Assembly (NCBI RefSeq): GCF_009905375.1
Contig: NC_133653.1
Location: 67,397,795 to 67,461,794 of the forward strand
Direction: 5' to 3'
Source: Apium graveolens
Taxonomy: Eukaryota; Streptophyta; Magnoliopsida; Apiales; Apiaceae
Length of the DNA stretch: 64,000 nucleotides
The position numbers and the translations under genes were made by a program. The notes below the pieces were generated by a model. That model did not search any database. It was not told the origin of the DNA and saw nothing but the letters and a program-made list of their open reading frames with translations. Below, piece after piece: positions 24,227-34,300 of the stretch (the first letter of the stretch is position 1; every line of letters begins with the position of its first letter).

Positions 24227-24843
24227 TGTTAGATATATTTGTGATATCATGTCTAATATGATTTGTGTTTAGTTTTCAGATCTTAATTCACAGGACAAAT
24301 CAGGACTTAACTGGAAATCAGTACTTATACTGGAGTCAGGACTTAAGATATCATAACTTAAGTTGTCAGAACTTAAGTTATCAGGAGATATTTATCAGGA
24401 GATAATATTAGGACTTAAGAAGACGTTCAGATAAGGAAGGCGGCTGATTGAAAGGAAAGAAGATCAAGACAAACATAAGAAGAAATATGCATGGAGAAGA
24501 ATTCTATAAATAATAGAATACTTGGAAGAAAAGATAACCGATTGATATATATTAGGAAGCAAGATTGTATTCAATATTAATTAGAAGATTATCTTGTAGC
24601 TGTGTAGTATATAAACACAGACATAGGGTTTACACTATATGTGTTATCATAATCGAGATTATTATTCATTGTAACCCTAGAAGCTCTCGTGATAATTTGT
24701 TCATCACTGAGAGAGGACAGTTCTTTGTAACAGAGTTTATTGTGTTGAATAAAATCTGTTTTCTGTTACTTGAGTTCTTATATTCGATTTAATTGTAGTA
24801 AACACTGTATTCATCCCCCTTCTACAATGTGTGTGACCTAACA
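24227..24843 (+). mobile_element. Solo LTR of a copia (Sirevirus-like) element, 617 bp
   Basis: TGTTAG...CTAACA ends, flanked by gaagg at 24222-24226 and 24844-24848: a perfect 5-bp target duplication. It holds the family motif TCAGGACTTAA and relatives in both orientations (24300-24420) and a TATATAAA (24608-24615). The 3' end '...CCCCCTTCTACAATGTGTGTGACCTAACA' type is shared in reverse with 30323-30817. No internal element sequence is left, so it arose by LTR-LTR recombination. It lies inside the last exon of the E2 antisense gene. Confidence 0.9.
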
Positions 24844-24871
24844 GAAGGGCCGCCTGGAAGTAGGTGTTGCT

Positions 24872-24950
24872 CTGCGCAAAGAAACATGAGTTAACACAAA
24901 TTTATAAAGAGAGAGAAGTTAGAACTTAAAAGAAAAGAAAGAGATTTTAC
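24872..24950 (-). other. Predicted intron 2 of the E2 antisense gene (79 bp)
   Basis: Donor TCG|GTAAAATC and acceptor TTTGCGCAG|AGC on the minus strand, with a pyrimidine-rich, T-rich body. Splicing keeps the frame between codons. Confidence 0.65.
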
Positions 24951-25291
24951 CGAAGCTTGCGCCTGTGAGCCCAGAAGCTCAATAATCTCAATATCACTCC
25001 CCGTGACAATATCAGTGAAATCATGGGGAGTTATGGAATGGTATGACCAATCTTTAGCATGCTTGGTGGATCCAACCACCGTATCACTTCTCCTAAAATC
25101 CCAGTTGGGCATAAAGGAGTGTGCCTTGAGTGGAGGATCCACATCATCCCCCAATTCCACCACCTGAGCATGTGGCCAAAGAAAGGAAGGAGCATCAGGT
25201 TTGCTCCTAGGGTCCTTGTTCAGCTTGGCCCTCTTTTGGCAGCCAGATTCTCCCTCTTTAGGCTTGTTTATGTTGTTAATGGCCTCGCAAG

Positions 25292-25381
25292 CTGAAAGAA
25301 AAAGAAGAAAAGCATTGAAAATCTGGAAATAATAGAGTTGCAATAAAAGAAAGAATGAAATAGTTACACAGGTAAAGTTAC
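25292..25381 (-). other. Predicted intron 1 of the E2 antisense gene (90 bp)
   Basis: Donor AAGG|GTAACT and acceptor CTTTTTCTTTCAG|CTTGC on the minus strand, with a long pyrimidine tract. The intron is open in frame, but its translation is a hydrophobic run unlike the flanks, which supports removal. Joining restores a coherent charged sequence. Confidence 0.65.
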
Positions 25382-26195
25382 CCTTATCACTGACCTGTGA
25401 GAGACCAACTTTCTTCATGGAGAACTCCTCTAAAAGGGTCCAGGTATCTGTTTTCCCATGTTCTAAAATAAGGGCTCGATATGCCACCTCCTCCTCATCA
25501 GTTAACCTAATGCTAGCGGGACTACCATCTGACACTTTACAAAAAGGCCTACGGAAGAAAGTGGCCCAATCACCTCCAGCCTAAATCAGCCTAACAAACT
25601 CATCCCTCCACTTGGGGTTATTCTCAACTATGGAGTTACCATAAAAAATGTGGGGAATTTTGGGCCTTTGACGTATCAAAACCCAGCCCAATTGAGATAA
25701 AGCACTGTTATAAAACTGGAAATTTTTTCTAAAAACAGCAACGGAAAGGGGAAATTTATTTCTAAGACATAAAACCATAAAACAAATAATATTCCTCCAT
25801 GAGTTAGGAGGGAGCTGACATGGGTTTATTTTTACATCTGCAAGCAGACGAGGAATGAATTCATGGAACGGGAACCTAAGACCTGCGGTTAGGGCTCCTC
25901 GATAAACAAAAATTGTATCCCCCTCCCAATTACATGTCCTATCCCCAGGGGCGGCCGGAGTAATCCTAAGGTAAGGAGGGAGTTTATACATGGTGTTGAA
26001 GGCTTCTATCCTACCCTCTAACTCGTGGAAAGTATTGCCATGATTGTATGAATCTAAATCAGATAAAGAGGGATATTCATCGCCTCTAGAATTTATCATA
26101 TCAATGAGAGATGTATAGGGAGATTGGATTTGAATTGCGGTACCTCTCTTGGAAGAATTCATCTTTCCCAGCCGAATTAGATTGCAATCCGCCAT

Positions 26196-26530
26196 TGATG
26201 TTCTTGGGATGAAGGCTTGAAACCCAGAAAAAGTTTGAAGATGGTGAAGTTGAGGTGGTGGAGATCGTCGGAAATCGCCTTTCTCAGGGAAGAAACTAGA
26301 CAGAAATTTGAGAAGTTTGAGAGAAATTTGAGAAATGAGAAGTGAAATGAGGATTTTCACTTTTCACTTCTCTTTTATAGCCGAAAATCTCGATATACGA
26401 AGCGCCTAAAGCCTACAAGGAAAGGCCCAATTTGAGAAAAGCCCACCAATGGGGAAGCTTCAGGGACATTCTAGAAACAGGAAAAGAAACTAGAAGGTCA
26501 AAAATCGACCATAATTTTGAAGAAAGTATT
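26196..26530. other. E2 region upstream of the antisense gene
   Basis: Should contain the promoter of the antisense gene (minus strand). I see no convincing TATA box. The open frame from 26360 overlaps it. Confidence 0.35.
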
Positions 26531-26925
26531 CGATCAGGTTCCTGATCGAAAAAAGGAAGTACTGTGATCGAAATTTCATTCGATTACAGGGGTAAAAAAT
26601 TACTTAGTTCGATCAGAGTACTGATCGAAAAAAGGAAGTACCGTGATCGAAATTTCATTCGATTACAAGGGTAAAAAATTACTTAGTTCGATCAGAGTCC
26701 TGATCGAAAAAAGCAAGTACCGTGATCGAAATTTCATTCGATTATAGGGGTAAAAAATCACTTAGTTCGATGAGAGTCCTGATCGAAAAAGGAAGAACTG
26801 TGATCGAAATTTTATTCGATTAAAGGGGTAAAAAGTCACTTAGTTCGATCAGAGTCCTGATCGAAAAAAGACAAAATCCTTGATGAATTTTCATTCGAAC
26901 AAAAAGGCAGAATTATGTTTCATTC
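26531..26925. repeat. 79-bp tandem repeat array in E2 3' region
   Basis: Units beginning cgatcag at 26531, 26610, 26689, 26768 and 26846 (period 78-79 bp). Each carries an inverted 'TTCGATCAGAGTCCTGATCGAA'-like palindrome (cgatcag...ctgatcg) and a 'gtgatcgaaatttcattcgatta' half. About five units, the last degraded. Confidence 0.9.
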
Positions 26926-27256
26926 GATCAGAATCCTGATCGATTTTGATTAGGATTCCTGGCCTATTTCACCTCAGACCTCATTGTCAAAAATATACTT
27001 AATTCGATCAGGATCCTGATCGATTTCGATCAGGAATCCTGGTCGAAATTTCATCGACTAGAGTGACAAATAGGAAGCTAGTTTGATCTGGATCCTGATC
27101 GATTTCGATCAGGAATCCTGATCGATTTTGTTTGAATCCTGTTCGAAATTCCATCGACTAGAGTGACAGGTTGGCAGCTAGTTTGATCAGGATCCTAATC
27201 GATTTCGGTAAGGAATCCTGATCGATTTTGCATGACTCCTGGTCAATTTTAAGTCA
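26926..27256. repeat. Second tandem/palindromic array, about 100-bp units
   Basis: Units with the palindrome GATCAGGATCCTGATC or variants (about 27005, 27085, 27185) followed by 'gatttcgatcaggaatcctg' and 'catcgactagagtgaca' (about 27053 and 27153). Two to three degenerate units, derived from the same CGATCAG core as the 79-bp array. Confidence 0.8.
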
Positions 27257-27360
27257 GAAATTAAGGGAAAATTCCTGTACATCAAGGAAAATCCCGGAAA
27301 TTAAGGGAAAATTCCTGTAAATTAAGGAAAATCCCAGAAATTAAGGAAAAATTCCAGAAA
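27257..27360. repeat. 40-bp tandem repeat, three units
   Basis: 'gaaattaagggaaaattcctg' starts at 27257, 27297 and 27337. The third unit is partial and diverged. Confidence 0.8.
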
Positions 27361-27484
27361 GTTTCTAAAAAGATAGGAACAAGGTAAAGAAAGTGATGGG
27401 GAGATTCTAAAACGACCCTGAAGCCGTGTACAAGATAAATCATTGTAAATGTGTAGGTCGCTCCACACTTTACACAAAAATGAT

Positions 27485-28078
27485 ACCCTGATTGAGTAAT
27501 TAATATCGTGTTAATTGTATCAGAATTGGGCTGGCTGTTAAGCCCATTAGAAGAGGCCCAAGACCCTTGATAGGGGCCCAAAAATAGTCTAGGAATATAA
27601 TTGGTGTTAAAATTAATTAGAGCAAATACGGTCCAATAACGAAGCTGAATTGGAAAGGGCCCAAAACCCTGAATATTAATTAATTTTGTAATTAATTAAT
27701 AAAGGAGAAATCAGCTGTTAAGATGAGTCCTAGTGAGGACATAAATCCTTGCAGATTAGCCTCCAAGGGACCTAATAGGATAAGGAATCAGTTTCCTACT
27801 TCCTAGGACTCCAAAGTCCATTCTAATTTTGAGACTTGCCCACCAAGTCTCCTAACCCAAGTCCAATTCAAGGACTCCCAATACCTATATAAGGGGTCTC
27901 ACCTCCACCAATCAGAACTACGTTTTTAGCTTGATTTTCTAACTCACAAAGATACGTAGGCATCTCGTAAAGGCATAGTTAAGCTACGAAACACGAGAGC
28001 AACCATTAAAGGCCTTGAGCTCCCGAACTTTAGTAATAAATACAACAATTAATATACTTTAATTTTTATTCCATAACA
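27485..28078 (+). repeat. E2 3' LTR (594 bp certain; exact start unclear)
   Basis: Aligns to 16969-17562 with equal length. It ends CCATAACA before gaaac. No clean polypurine tract abuts the start; the nearest purine run is about 27385-27404 (aaagaaagtgatggggaga), some 80 bp upstream. Confidence 0.88.
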
Positions 28079-28083
28079 GAAAC

Positions 28084-29231
28084 TAAGTGTGATTGATCAT
28101 TCTCATTTTCACAACATAAAAGACTTTTATTATTCTCTTTCAGTCAATAAAACTGAATACAACATTAGCATTGAATCTTTTAAAATTAGTAAAGATAAAG
28201 TCACATGAGTGTGTGTATGAATGTGAATTATTATTTGTTATATTTTGAGTCAAATATGCTTGTCACATTTATTTATATGCCAGATATCTTAGTTATGTAT
28301 ATGTCTAATCATTGGCCAATAAATTGTTGAAATAGCATGCATTGAACAATATTATAAACCTAATTTTTAAGTGAGATATTATATAAATCGATTTAGTATA
28401 TCTTCGTTATTTTAACGGATCTTGTGACATTACATGTCAAATTTCGAGTATATTTAAATATTGGGTCAAGTCCCAAAAAAATAATAATTTACAACCGACC
28501 AGTTAATAATTTTGATACATATTATCAATTGACTTGATCGTATAAAGATCTAAAAAATATTAATTTAACATCAGATATTACAAAATTTATTCTTATTGAT
28601 AAGACATATTTTGCCCGGGACATGTAGTCAAATTTTGAGTATTTTTTGAAAATGGGAAAAGTTTTGATATCGAAGCTAGTAATTTTGACACATATTATCA
28701 ATTGGCTTGATCATATAAATATCTCAAAAATATTAATTTTTTTATTAACATGATATTACAAAATTTCCCTTTATTGGTAAGATATTCTCTTCGAACTCGT
28801 AATTTAATTTAAACCTAGATAGTGAAGTTGTATTTTCGACTGGGTCATGTAGTCACATTTCGAGTATTATTTTAAAAATGAATCAAGTTCTGATTTCGAA
28901 TTCGAAATCAACCGAAATACACTAAATATTCATGACCCTAACCTATCTAAATATATAATACATATATATGTTATTTATATATAAGTGTATCTATTTTTAA
29001 TATTTTTTTAAAAAAATACATGTACAATTTATTTTTTTATTAAAAATATATATTAAAAAGGTACGAGACATACTTTTTAAACTAAAAAATATTTAGTAAA
29101 TAAGATAATGATCTGTTTATGTACTATGCTTAACTTTATATCTTAAATTCAATTTTTTAAAACTAACTTTAAAAATATTCTGGGAATTATATTTAAAATT
29201 AAATATATTGTCATTATATATGTCACTCACA
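28084..29231. other. Gene-free AT-rich interval
   Basis: No supported gene. It contains the tandem repeat at 28432-28917 and an AT-rich stretch with simple ATAT runs (28950-29060). Confidence 0.6.
28432..28917. repeat. Tandem repeat, about 190-225-bp units, 2.4 copies (family A)
   Basis: Units start at 'acatgtcaaatttcgagta' (28432), 'acatgtagtcaaattttgagta' (28620) and 'tcatgtagtcacatttcgagta' (28845). Within each, 'ttttgayacatattatcaattgrcttgatc' (about 28510 and 28683) matches the pair at 14849-15165. Confidence 0.75.
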
Positions 29232-30281
29232 TCTCTTTTATATATAATAGCCCGACATGACTATAAAATTAATGAAACTTTTTATTTTCAGTGAAATGAC
29301 GAATTTGCCCTTGTATCTATCATAAATAAAAATATTGTTGCCGGGAATCGAACCACAGTCTACCCATTAGTTCAAACACTAGAATAACACTTAGTATTTG
29401 TGTGTGGCTAAGGAGTAAAATTTCATCTTCCTATTGCAATTCAAGAAATAACTTTTTAGTCATGTTTTTTCGTTCATATATATTGACTTAGTTAGCTATA
29501 CATTTTTAAATAATTAAAGTTACTGTTTAGATAATAATTTTGATCAATATATAACATATAAAGATAACCATTAATACAAAAAATTTAAATAAAATAAGAC
29601 ATAACATGTATTTAGTAAATAATATAATATATTTCCAAGTAATCGTCTGGTTAAAATCTACGATATTATATATAAGAATTAATTAACATTGTCAAATAAT
29701 CAAGTTCACACTAATACAAAAAATAAACAAATAAAGTTTATAATGTGTGTTTATTCAATAAAAACTCTATTGTTAGAACGTATACATGATATAATTTTAT
29801 GAAATTAAAATGCTATATTTTAGTCATTTGACCAAATTGACAGCAAAAGATCAAATAAGTCAATAATTATGGGATAAATGTAATAGTGTTAGATGTACAC
29901 ATAATTCGTAAGTTTATTCAATTTTTTATTTAGAACAACATTTTTAGGTTTATTTCGAACTTAACATCATAATCTACTTGATTTATAAAAAAATCAAAAT
30001 TTGACCATTTTTCTAAAAGACTGAAAAAATCTCAGAAAATAACCTGACAATCATTATCTATCTGAATTTCAAGAATTCAATTCGTGGGAACACGATTATT
30101 TTTGCTTCAAATGTGGTCGAAGTTATTCAAACTTCAGTTTCTCATTCTCCCAAAATTCTAAATTTTTCAATATTATAACATTTTGGAATGCTCACCATCC
30201 TCACAAAATTCTAAAACTTTATACGTGGGATTCTGATATTACTAGAAAACAGCCCGTGCCTCGCACGGGCTTTGATGCTAG
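29232..30281 (+). mobile_element. Non-autonomous Helitron, about 1.05 kb
   Basis: Starts TCTCTTTTATATATAATAG after an A (29231) and ends in a GC-rich hairpin, then CTAG before a T (30282). This fits insertion between A and T with 5'-TC and 3'-CTRR ends. No helicase coding sequence is present, so it would rely on helpers. It carries a tRNA-like box B on the minus strand (about 29341-29356). Confidence 0.62.
30252..30281 (+). terminator. Helitron 3' hairpin and CTAG end
   Basis: GCCCGTGC (30252-30259), loop ctc, GCACGGGC (30263-30270), then 7 nt and CTAG at 30278-30281. Helitrons end with such a hairpin shortly before CTRR; it acts as the rolling-circle stop signal. Confidence 0.68.
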
Positions 30282-30322
30282 TTATATATGTATGACTAAA
30301 AATACATGTAACAATACAGTAA

Positions 30323-30817
30323 TGTTAGGTCACACAACACTATAGAAGGGGGTTGAATATAGTGTTTATACAATCAAATCGATTTCAACACAAGTATGTA
30401 ACAAAGATCAAGTATATTCAAATAAACTCTGTTATAATAGAACTGTTGTTCTCTCTCAGTGATGAACAATATCACTATGAGCTGCTAGGTTACAATGAAT
30501 AATATTCTCGTGAATGATAACACATATAGTGTAAACCCTAAGCTGTGTTTATATAGTACACAGTTACAAGATATCTTCTAATTAATATAGAATATAATTC
30601 TGTCTCCTAAAATATATCAATCAGATATCTTCTACAAGTCTTCTAGTCCTCTAACTCTTCTTGCATATCTTCTTTTGTTTTAGTCCAGATCTTCTCCTGT
30701 AAATCAGCAACATTCCTTATCTGAAGTCTTCCCGCACTTAAGTCCTGATATATATCTTCTGACGCCTTAAGTTCTGATATTAAGTTCTGTTGTGCAAGAC
30801 ATGCCTGTATCATAACA
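30323..30817 (-). mobile_element. Solo copia LTR, minus orientation (about 495 bp)
   Basis: Plus-strand start TGTTAGGTCACACAAC mirrors the end of the solo LTR at 24227-24843 (GTGTGACCTAACA), and the TATATA/CACAG promoter block and TAAGTCCTGA motifs match in reverse. The right boundary is taken at ...CATAACA (30817), but could extend to ...CTGACA (about 30834). No matching target duplication is seen (agtaa versus agact), so it may be truncated or rearranged. Confidence 0.7.
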
Positions 30818-30834
30818 AGACTAAGTCATACTGA

Positions 30835-31385
30835 CAACCCTGAGATTAGTTGTATTGTAACCTTAATCTGTAATTCATACTTGTAACACTTAATGTCTGT
30901 AAAATGTAAATGGAGCAGACTGGAGCATTTTTCTCTAAACAGTGTCAAGCCTAAGAATTCTATCTGGAAAAAGATCAAGAAGATCATGCCTCAGAAGAAT
31001 TATGAAGAAGCTTGGAGTTGAATAAATCTGTTTGGTGTAAAACATTCTAAGTCAAGATCTCTACAAGTCACAGAATTAGTGTTATAGAGAAGTCATTTGA
31101 GAACTCAGAAAGACCTATCGAGAACTCAAAGAGACCTATCGAGAACTCAGGAATTGTCTATCGAGAACTCAGGAAATGCTATTGGAGATATCGATAAGTT
31201 AGATACCCATTTGAGAACTCAGAGATATCGACAAGTGTACATTCATTAGAGAACTCTGAGTTATCGATAAGCCAAAGTCCATTATAGAACTCTGAGTTAT
31301 CGATAAACCAAAATTCACTAGAGAACTCAGAGTTGTCGATAAGTCAAGTCAACAATGAAGTTTCAGAGATATCGACAAGCCAACA
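30835..31385 (+). repeat. E4 5' LTR, first part
   Basis: The start is uncertain (30818-30840), because the other LTR is outside the window. It contains repeated 'ctatcgagaactca' (31110-31170), 'gatatcgataag' and 'gagttatcgataag' (31180-31380). It breaks at the caaca target duplication of E3. Confidence 0.7.
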
Positions 31386-34300
31386 TGTTACGACCGGCAT
31401 TTTATGTAATATTATTTGTGGATTGGGTATAATATTAAAGTCGAATGAAAATATATTCAATGATTGTACGCTAGTGTGAGTGAAAATTTCTGCATTATAA
31501 ATTTGCTTTATGTAGTATATGATTTTTCAAAGCAAGAGTTTATTTAATTTCTTTAATTTTGATTTATAAGGAATATTCTAAGCTTTGGAAAATTTTTCTT
31601 TTAAAAGGTATTTTGTTCACAAATTTTGAAAATGATTTTATAAAGTCTCTAAAAATCCAAGTTATTTTATGATATAAATTTTATAATTTTTGAACTTGTA
31701 TTTTATTTTATAAAAATAAATCTTTATAAATTTTATTTGTTATAATTAGCAAATTACGTGGCTACCCTTGCATGCAAATACTCCTCCAATTCAACTTAGG
31801 GGCAAGGAAGACATTTCCAACCCCACTCACTTCCATTCTACTAACCAAATTACCCCTTTACCCTTGCATGCAAATCTACCTAACTATATTGGAAGGTTAC
31901 TCTTGTAAAATCTCAAATCCACTCACTTTTGGCCAAATAAAAACCAAACTAACATGATTATTACTCCACATTCACCCCACCATTTCCACACTCCTCCTTT
32001 CCTCCCCCCTCCTCTCGGTTTTTCCCCCTCCCCTCTCGGTAATTCCCAAAAACCGAGCCCCCATCCCCTTCTTTCTTCATTTCTCACTCAAATAATCATC
32101 CTATTATCAAGTAATCCTACTCCCTACATGTTGTTCTTGTATATCTTAAGAGTGTAGAGTAGAAAAACTTATGTGTTGACCTTGCATGGTGGTGTTTTGT
32201 TAAAACTCCAAGTGAATATCCTTGATTCTTGTGAATTCAAGGCTTTCACCATGAGTTATAGTAGCAAAGGGTTGAGAATGGCTAGACATGAGTATGCTAC
32301 ACTCATGCAATTATTGTTTTCACCCTAATCCATTCGGCCATGACTTGATAGGAGCCGAATGGATGGTGTTTTGGTTGTCATGTTCCACTTTATGTGTTTT
32401 TGTGATGATAACATGAAAATCTTAGTGAAGTCTTGATAAAACTCCTTGCATGCTAAGTGATCATCTAGGTATATCTTATGCTAGGCTTGCATGTCAATTT
32501 TATGATAGAACATATGTAGAAAATATGTTGTTTTGGTTTGAAAAACCCGAAGGCATGCATGCATGTGGATCTCTCTTAGAATGTTGTAAGATTTTGATCA
32601 TTTGGAAAGATTTTGTTAGTGAGCCTTAATTTCAGTAGGAATAATGTGTTAATATTGATTTATGCTTCTTGTTGCATGGTAATAATTCGTGGTTATCTTT
32701 TATAAAAATATATATCTTGTTGTTTCAAAAGCATGAAGATTTGTGATTTGTGAAGTGTAGTCTCTTTTGTTTTGCCATAATTGTACCTTAGGTAAGGATG
32801 ATCTCACCAAGGTTATTTTGAGAAAAAGGGAGTTAGTTCAGTAGAATACCATGTATAAGTCTTGGTTTAAGTATTTAGTTGTTGTTAGTTGGGTTTGTCA
32901 AGTCAAAACCTTGGAAAATGAGAGTTATAGTTTCTGCAGAAAAATCAGTATAGCACCCTGAGGTTTAGAGTGAGTTTTGACCATGTCATTGGTGTGCACT
33001 TTGAGGCCCAAGCTACCAGAAGTTAGTATTGGGAGTATATAAAAGGTTTTAGAAGTTGGTTGGAGGTTTGCATGGCATTTGGTTAGGTGCACAAGTAGAA
33101 TCACAAAATCTGTCCAGCAGGGGACAGTTTTGTTGCAACTTAGAAATAGGCAGATTTGACCATGTCATGGGTAGGCCCTCATTAGGCCCAATTGGGCCTT
33201 AGTTAGAGGGAGTGTCAGAGAAGTTTTTCCAACCATATTTCATAGGATATGAGTTAGAACCATGTGTCACAAGTTAATTCAAGTCAGGGAATTTTCTACC
33301 CAGAAAAACAGGGGAACCTTGGACTTTTAGCTTAGGCCCAAGAAGGCCCAAGCCAGGCCCTTGAGCCACAACAAGTTTTTGAGATGCCCTTAGGTCAGGA
33401 GAGTCTTGTATAAAAGTTTTGAAGGAAAACTTGTAGTTTAAGAGTGTCTAATGTACTCAAGAAACCATAGTTATCATTCTGAAATTTGCACCAGTGAACA
33501 CTATCACTTATCACATAGTTTTAGAACACTTAGAAGTGAGTATTAGGTCGACCGCCATAGTTGTAAGATAGTATAAGGTCATTAGAGCAAAAGGCACAAG
33601 TGAGGGTCAATAGGTTTTGGATAATTTAGGAAAGGCACATCGAGTTAGGAAGCCGAAATTAGAAGACCTTGTCTAGTTTAGCGACCAAGTGACTTAAGTT
33701 GTGAGTCGAGATCATCCAAGCCTAGTGTTGCATTATGATATATATGGTGTTATTTGGTGTTAATATATGATATGTGAATATGTGGCTATGTGTGTGCAAT
33801 TGTAATTTAAAAGTGAATATAAATTAAGTGCATATAGGCCTAAGTGCCATCCGTGTTTAATTTCGAGTTGTAAATAGGTTAAGTTGGTGAGAATATATTA
33901 TAATGAGGATTATTATTATTTATGTAGGATCTCGAGACGAGGGAAAACTTGCCATAAAAGTCGAGTGAAGCTCCAGTTGGTGCTCCTACCAGTCAGACCA
34001 GACCAGCCTATCTCAAGGCAAGTGATTCAACTTGACCTTCGTATTTACTACAAATAGTTCTTATATATTGATGCAATTATCCCGAGTCATTTTGATATAT
34101 TTAAATCAAGCGTATCTTTTGTTTATCTTTGAGTTACAAAGAGATGCCATGAACCCTCGAGTACGTATTGCAAGTAGTTCAAAAGTCTTTCATGATAGTT
34201 TAATGCCATGATAAAATGAAGAGTTGATATATTACTTGATGGATCCTCTTGATTAACATGTTGATGTTTCCTAAGTATTAATATCTCATCCTGATACTTG

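Larger units (their letters stand above)
23896..26195 (-). pseudogene. E2 antisense gene with two introns (gypsy-type 'Transposase_28'-like N-terminus, coiled-coil C-terminus)
   Basis: Proposed start ATG 26195 (MADCNLIRLGKM); an upstream in-frame ATG at 26360 is less likely because its extension is basic and low in complexity. Residues about 60-200 (LRFPFHEFIPRLL, CQLPPNSWRNIICFMVLC) match the plant 'putative gypsy type transposon' domain. A TAG at about 25581 is the only stop in the first exon. GT-AG introns at 25381-25292 and 24950-24872 both join exons in frame. The last exon is split by the solo LTR 24227-24843; without it the frame continues to TAA at 23898-23896 through a Lys/Glu-rich coiled coil (KKWKERAEILEKKLATKGDEL). 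Antisense genes after pol are known in Tat elements; the protein's function is unknown. Confidence 0.75.
16951..28078 (+). mobile_element. E2: Ty3/gypsy Tat-lineage retrotransposon
   Basis: Flanked by gaaac at 16946-16950 and 28079-28083, a 5-bp target duplication. Order: 5' LTR, PBS of TGGCGCC type, gag, protease, RT, RNase H, a second (plant/archaeal-type) RNase H, integrase, antisense gene, tandem repeats, 3' LTR. RT before INT defines gypsy. The doubled RNase H plus an antisense gene after pol is the known signature of Tat-clade elements (the group with Ogre, Retand and Grande). From the shared 'accctg' onward both LTRs are 594 bp and differ at roughly 5%, so this is an old insertion. Later interrupted by a solo copia LTR. 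Confidence 0.93.

Noticed and set aside
26195..26360. Upstream ATG 26360 as the start of the E2 antisense protein
   Set aside because: The 55-residue extension is rich in Leu/Ser/Phe and Pro without similarity to the following domain. The ATG at 26195 begins the coherent part.
29341..29400. tRNA gene on the minus strand (GGTTCGATTCCCGGC-like T-arm)
   Set aside because: Only a box-B/T-arm-like stretch is convincing. No acceptor stem, D-arm or anticodon arm can be folded around it, so it is at most a tRNA-derived fragment inside the Helitron.
31772..32157. Open frames at 31772-31957 and 31954-32157 (and the copy at 41219-41404) as genes
   Set aside because: They lie in the E3 LTR, are composed of simple Pro/Leu/Thr-rich translation of pyrimidine-rich DNA, and show no domain or splice logic.
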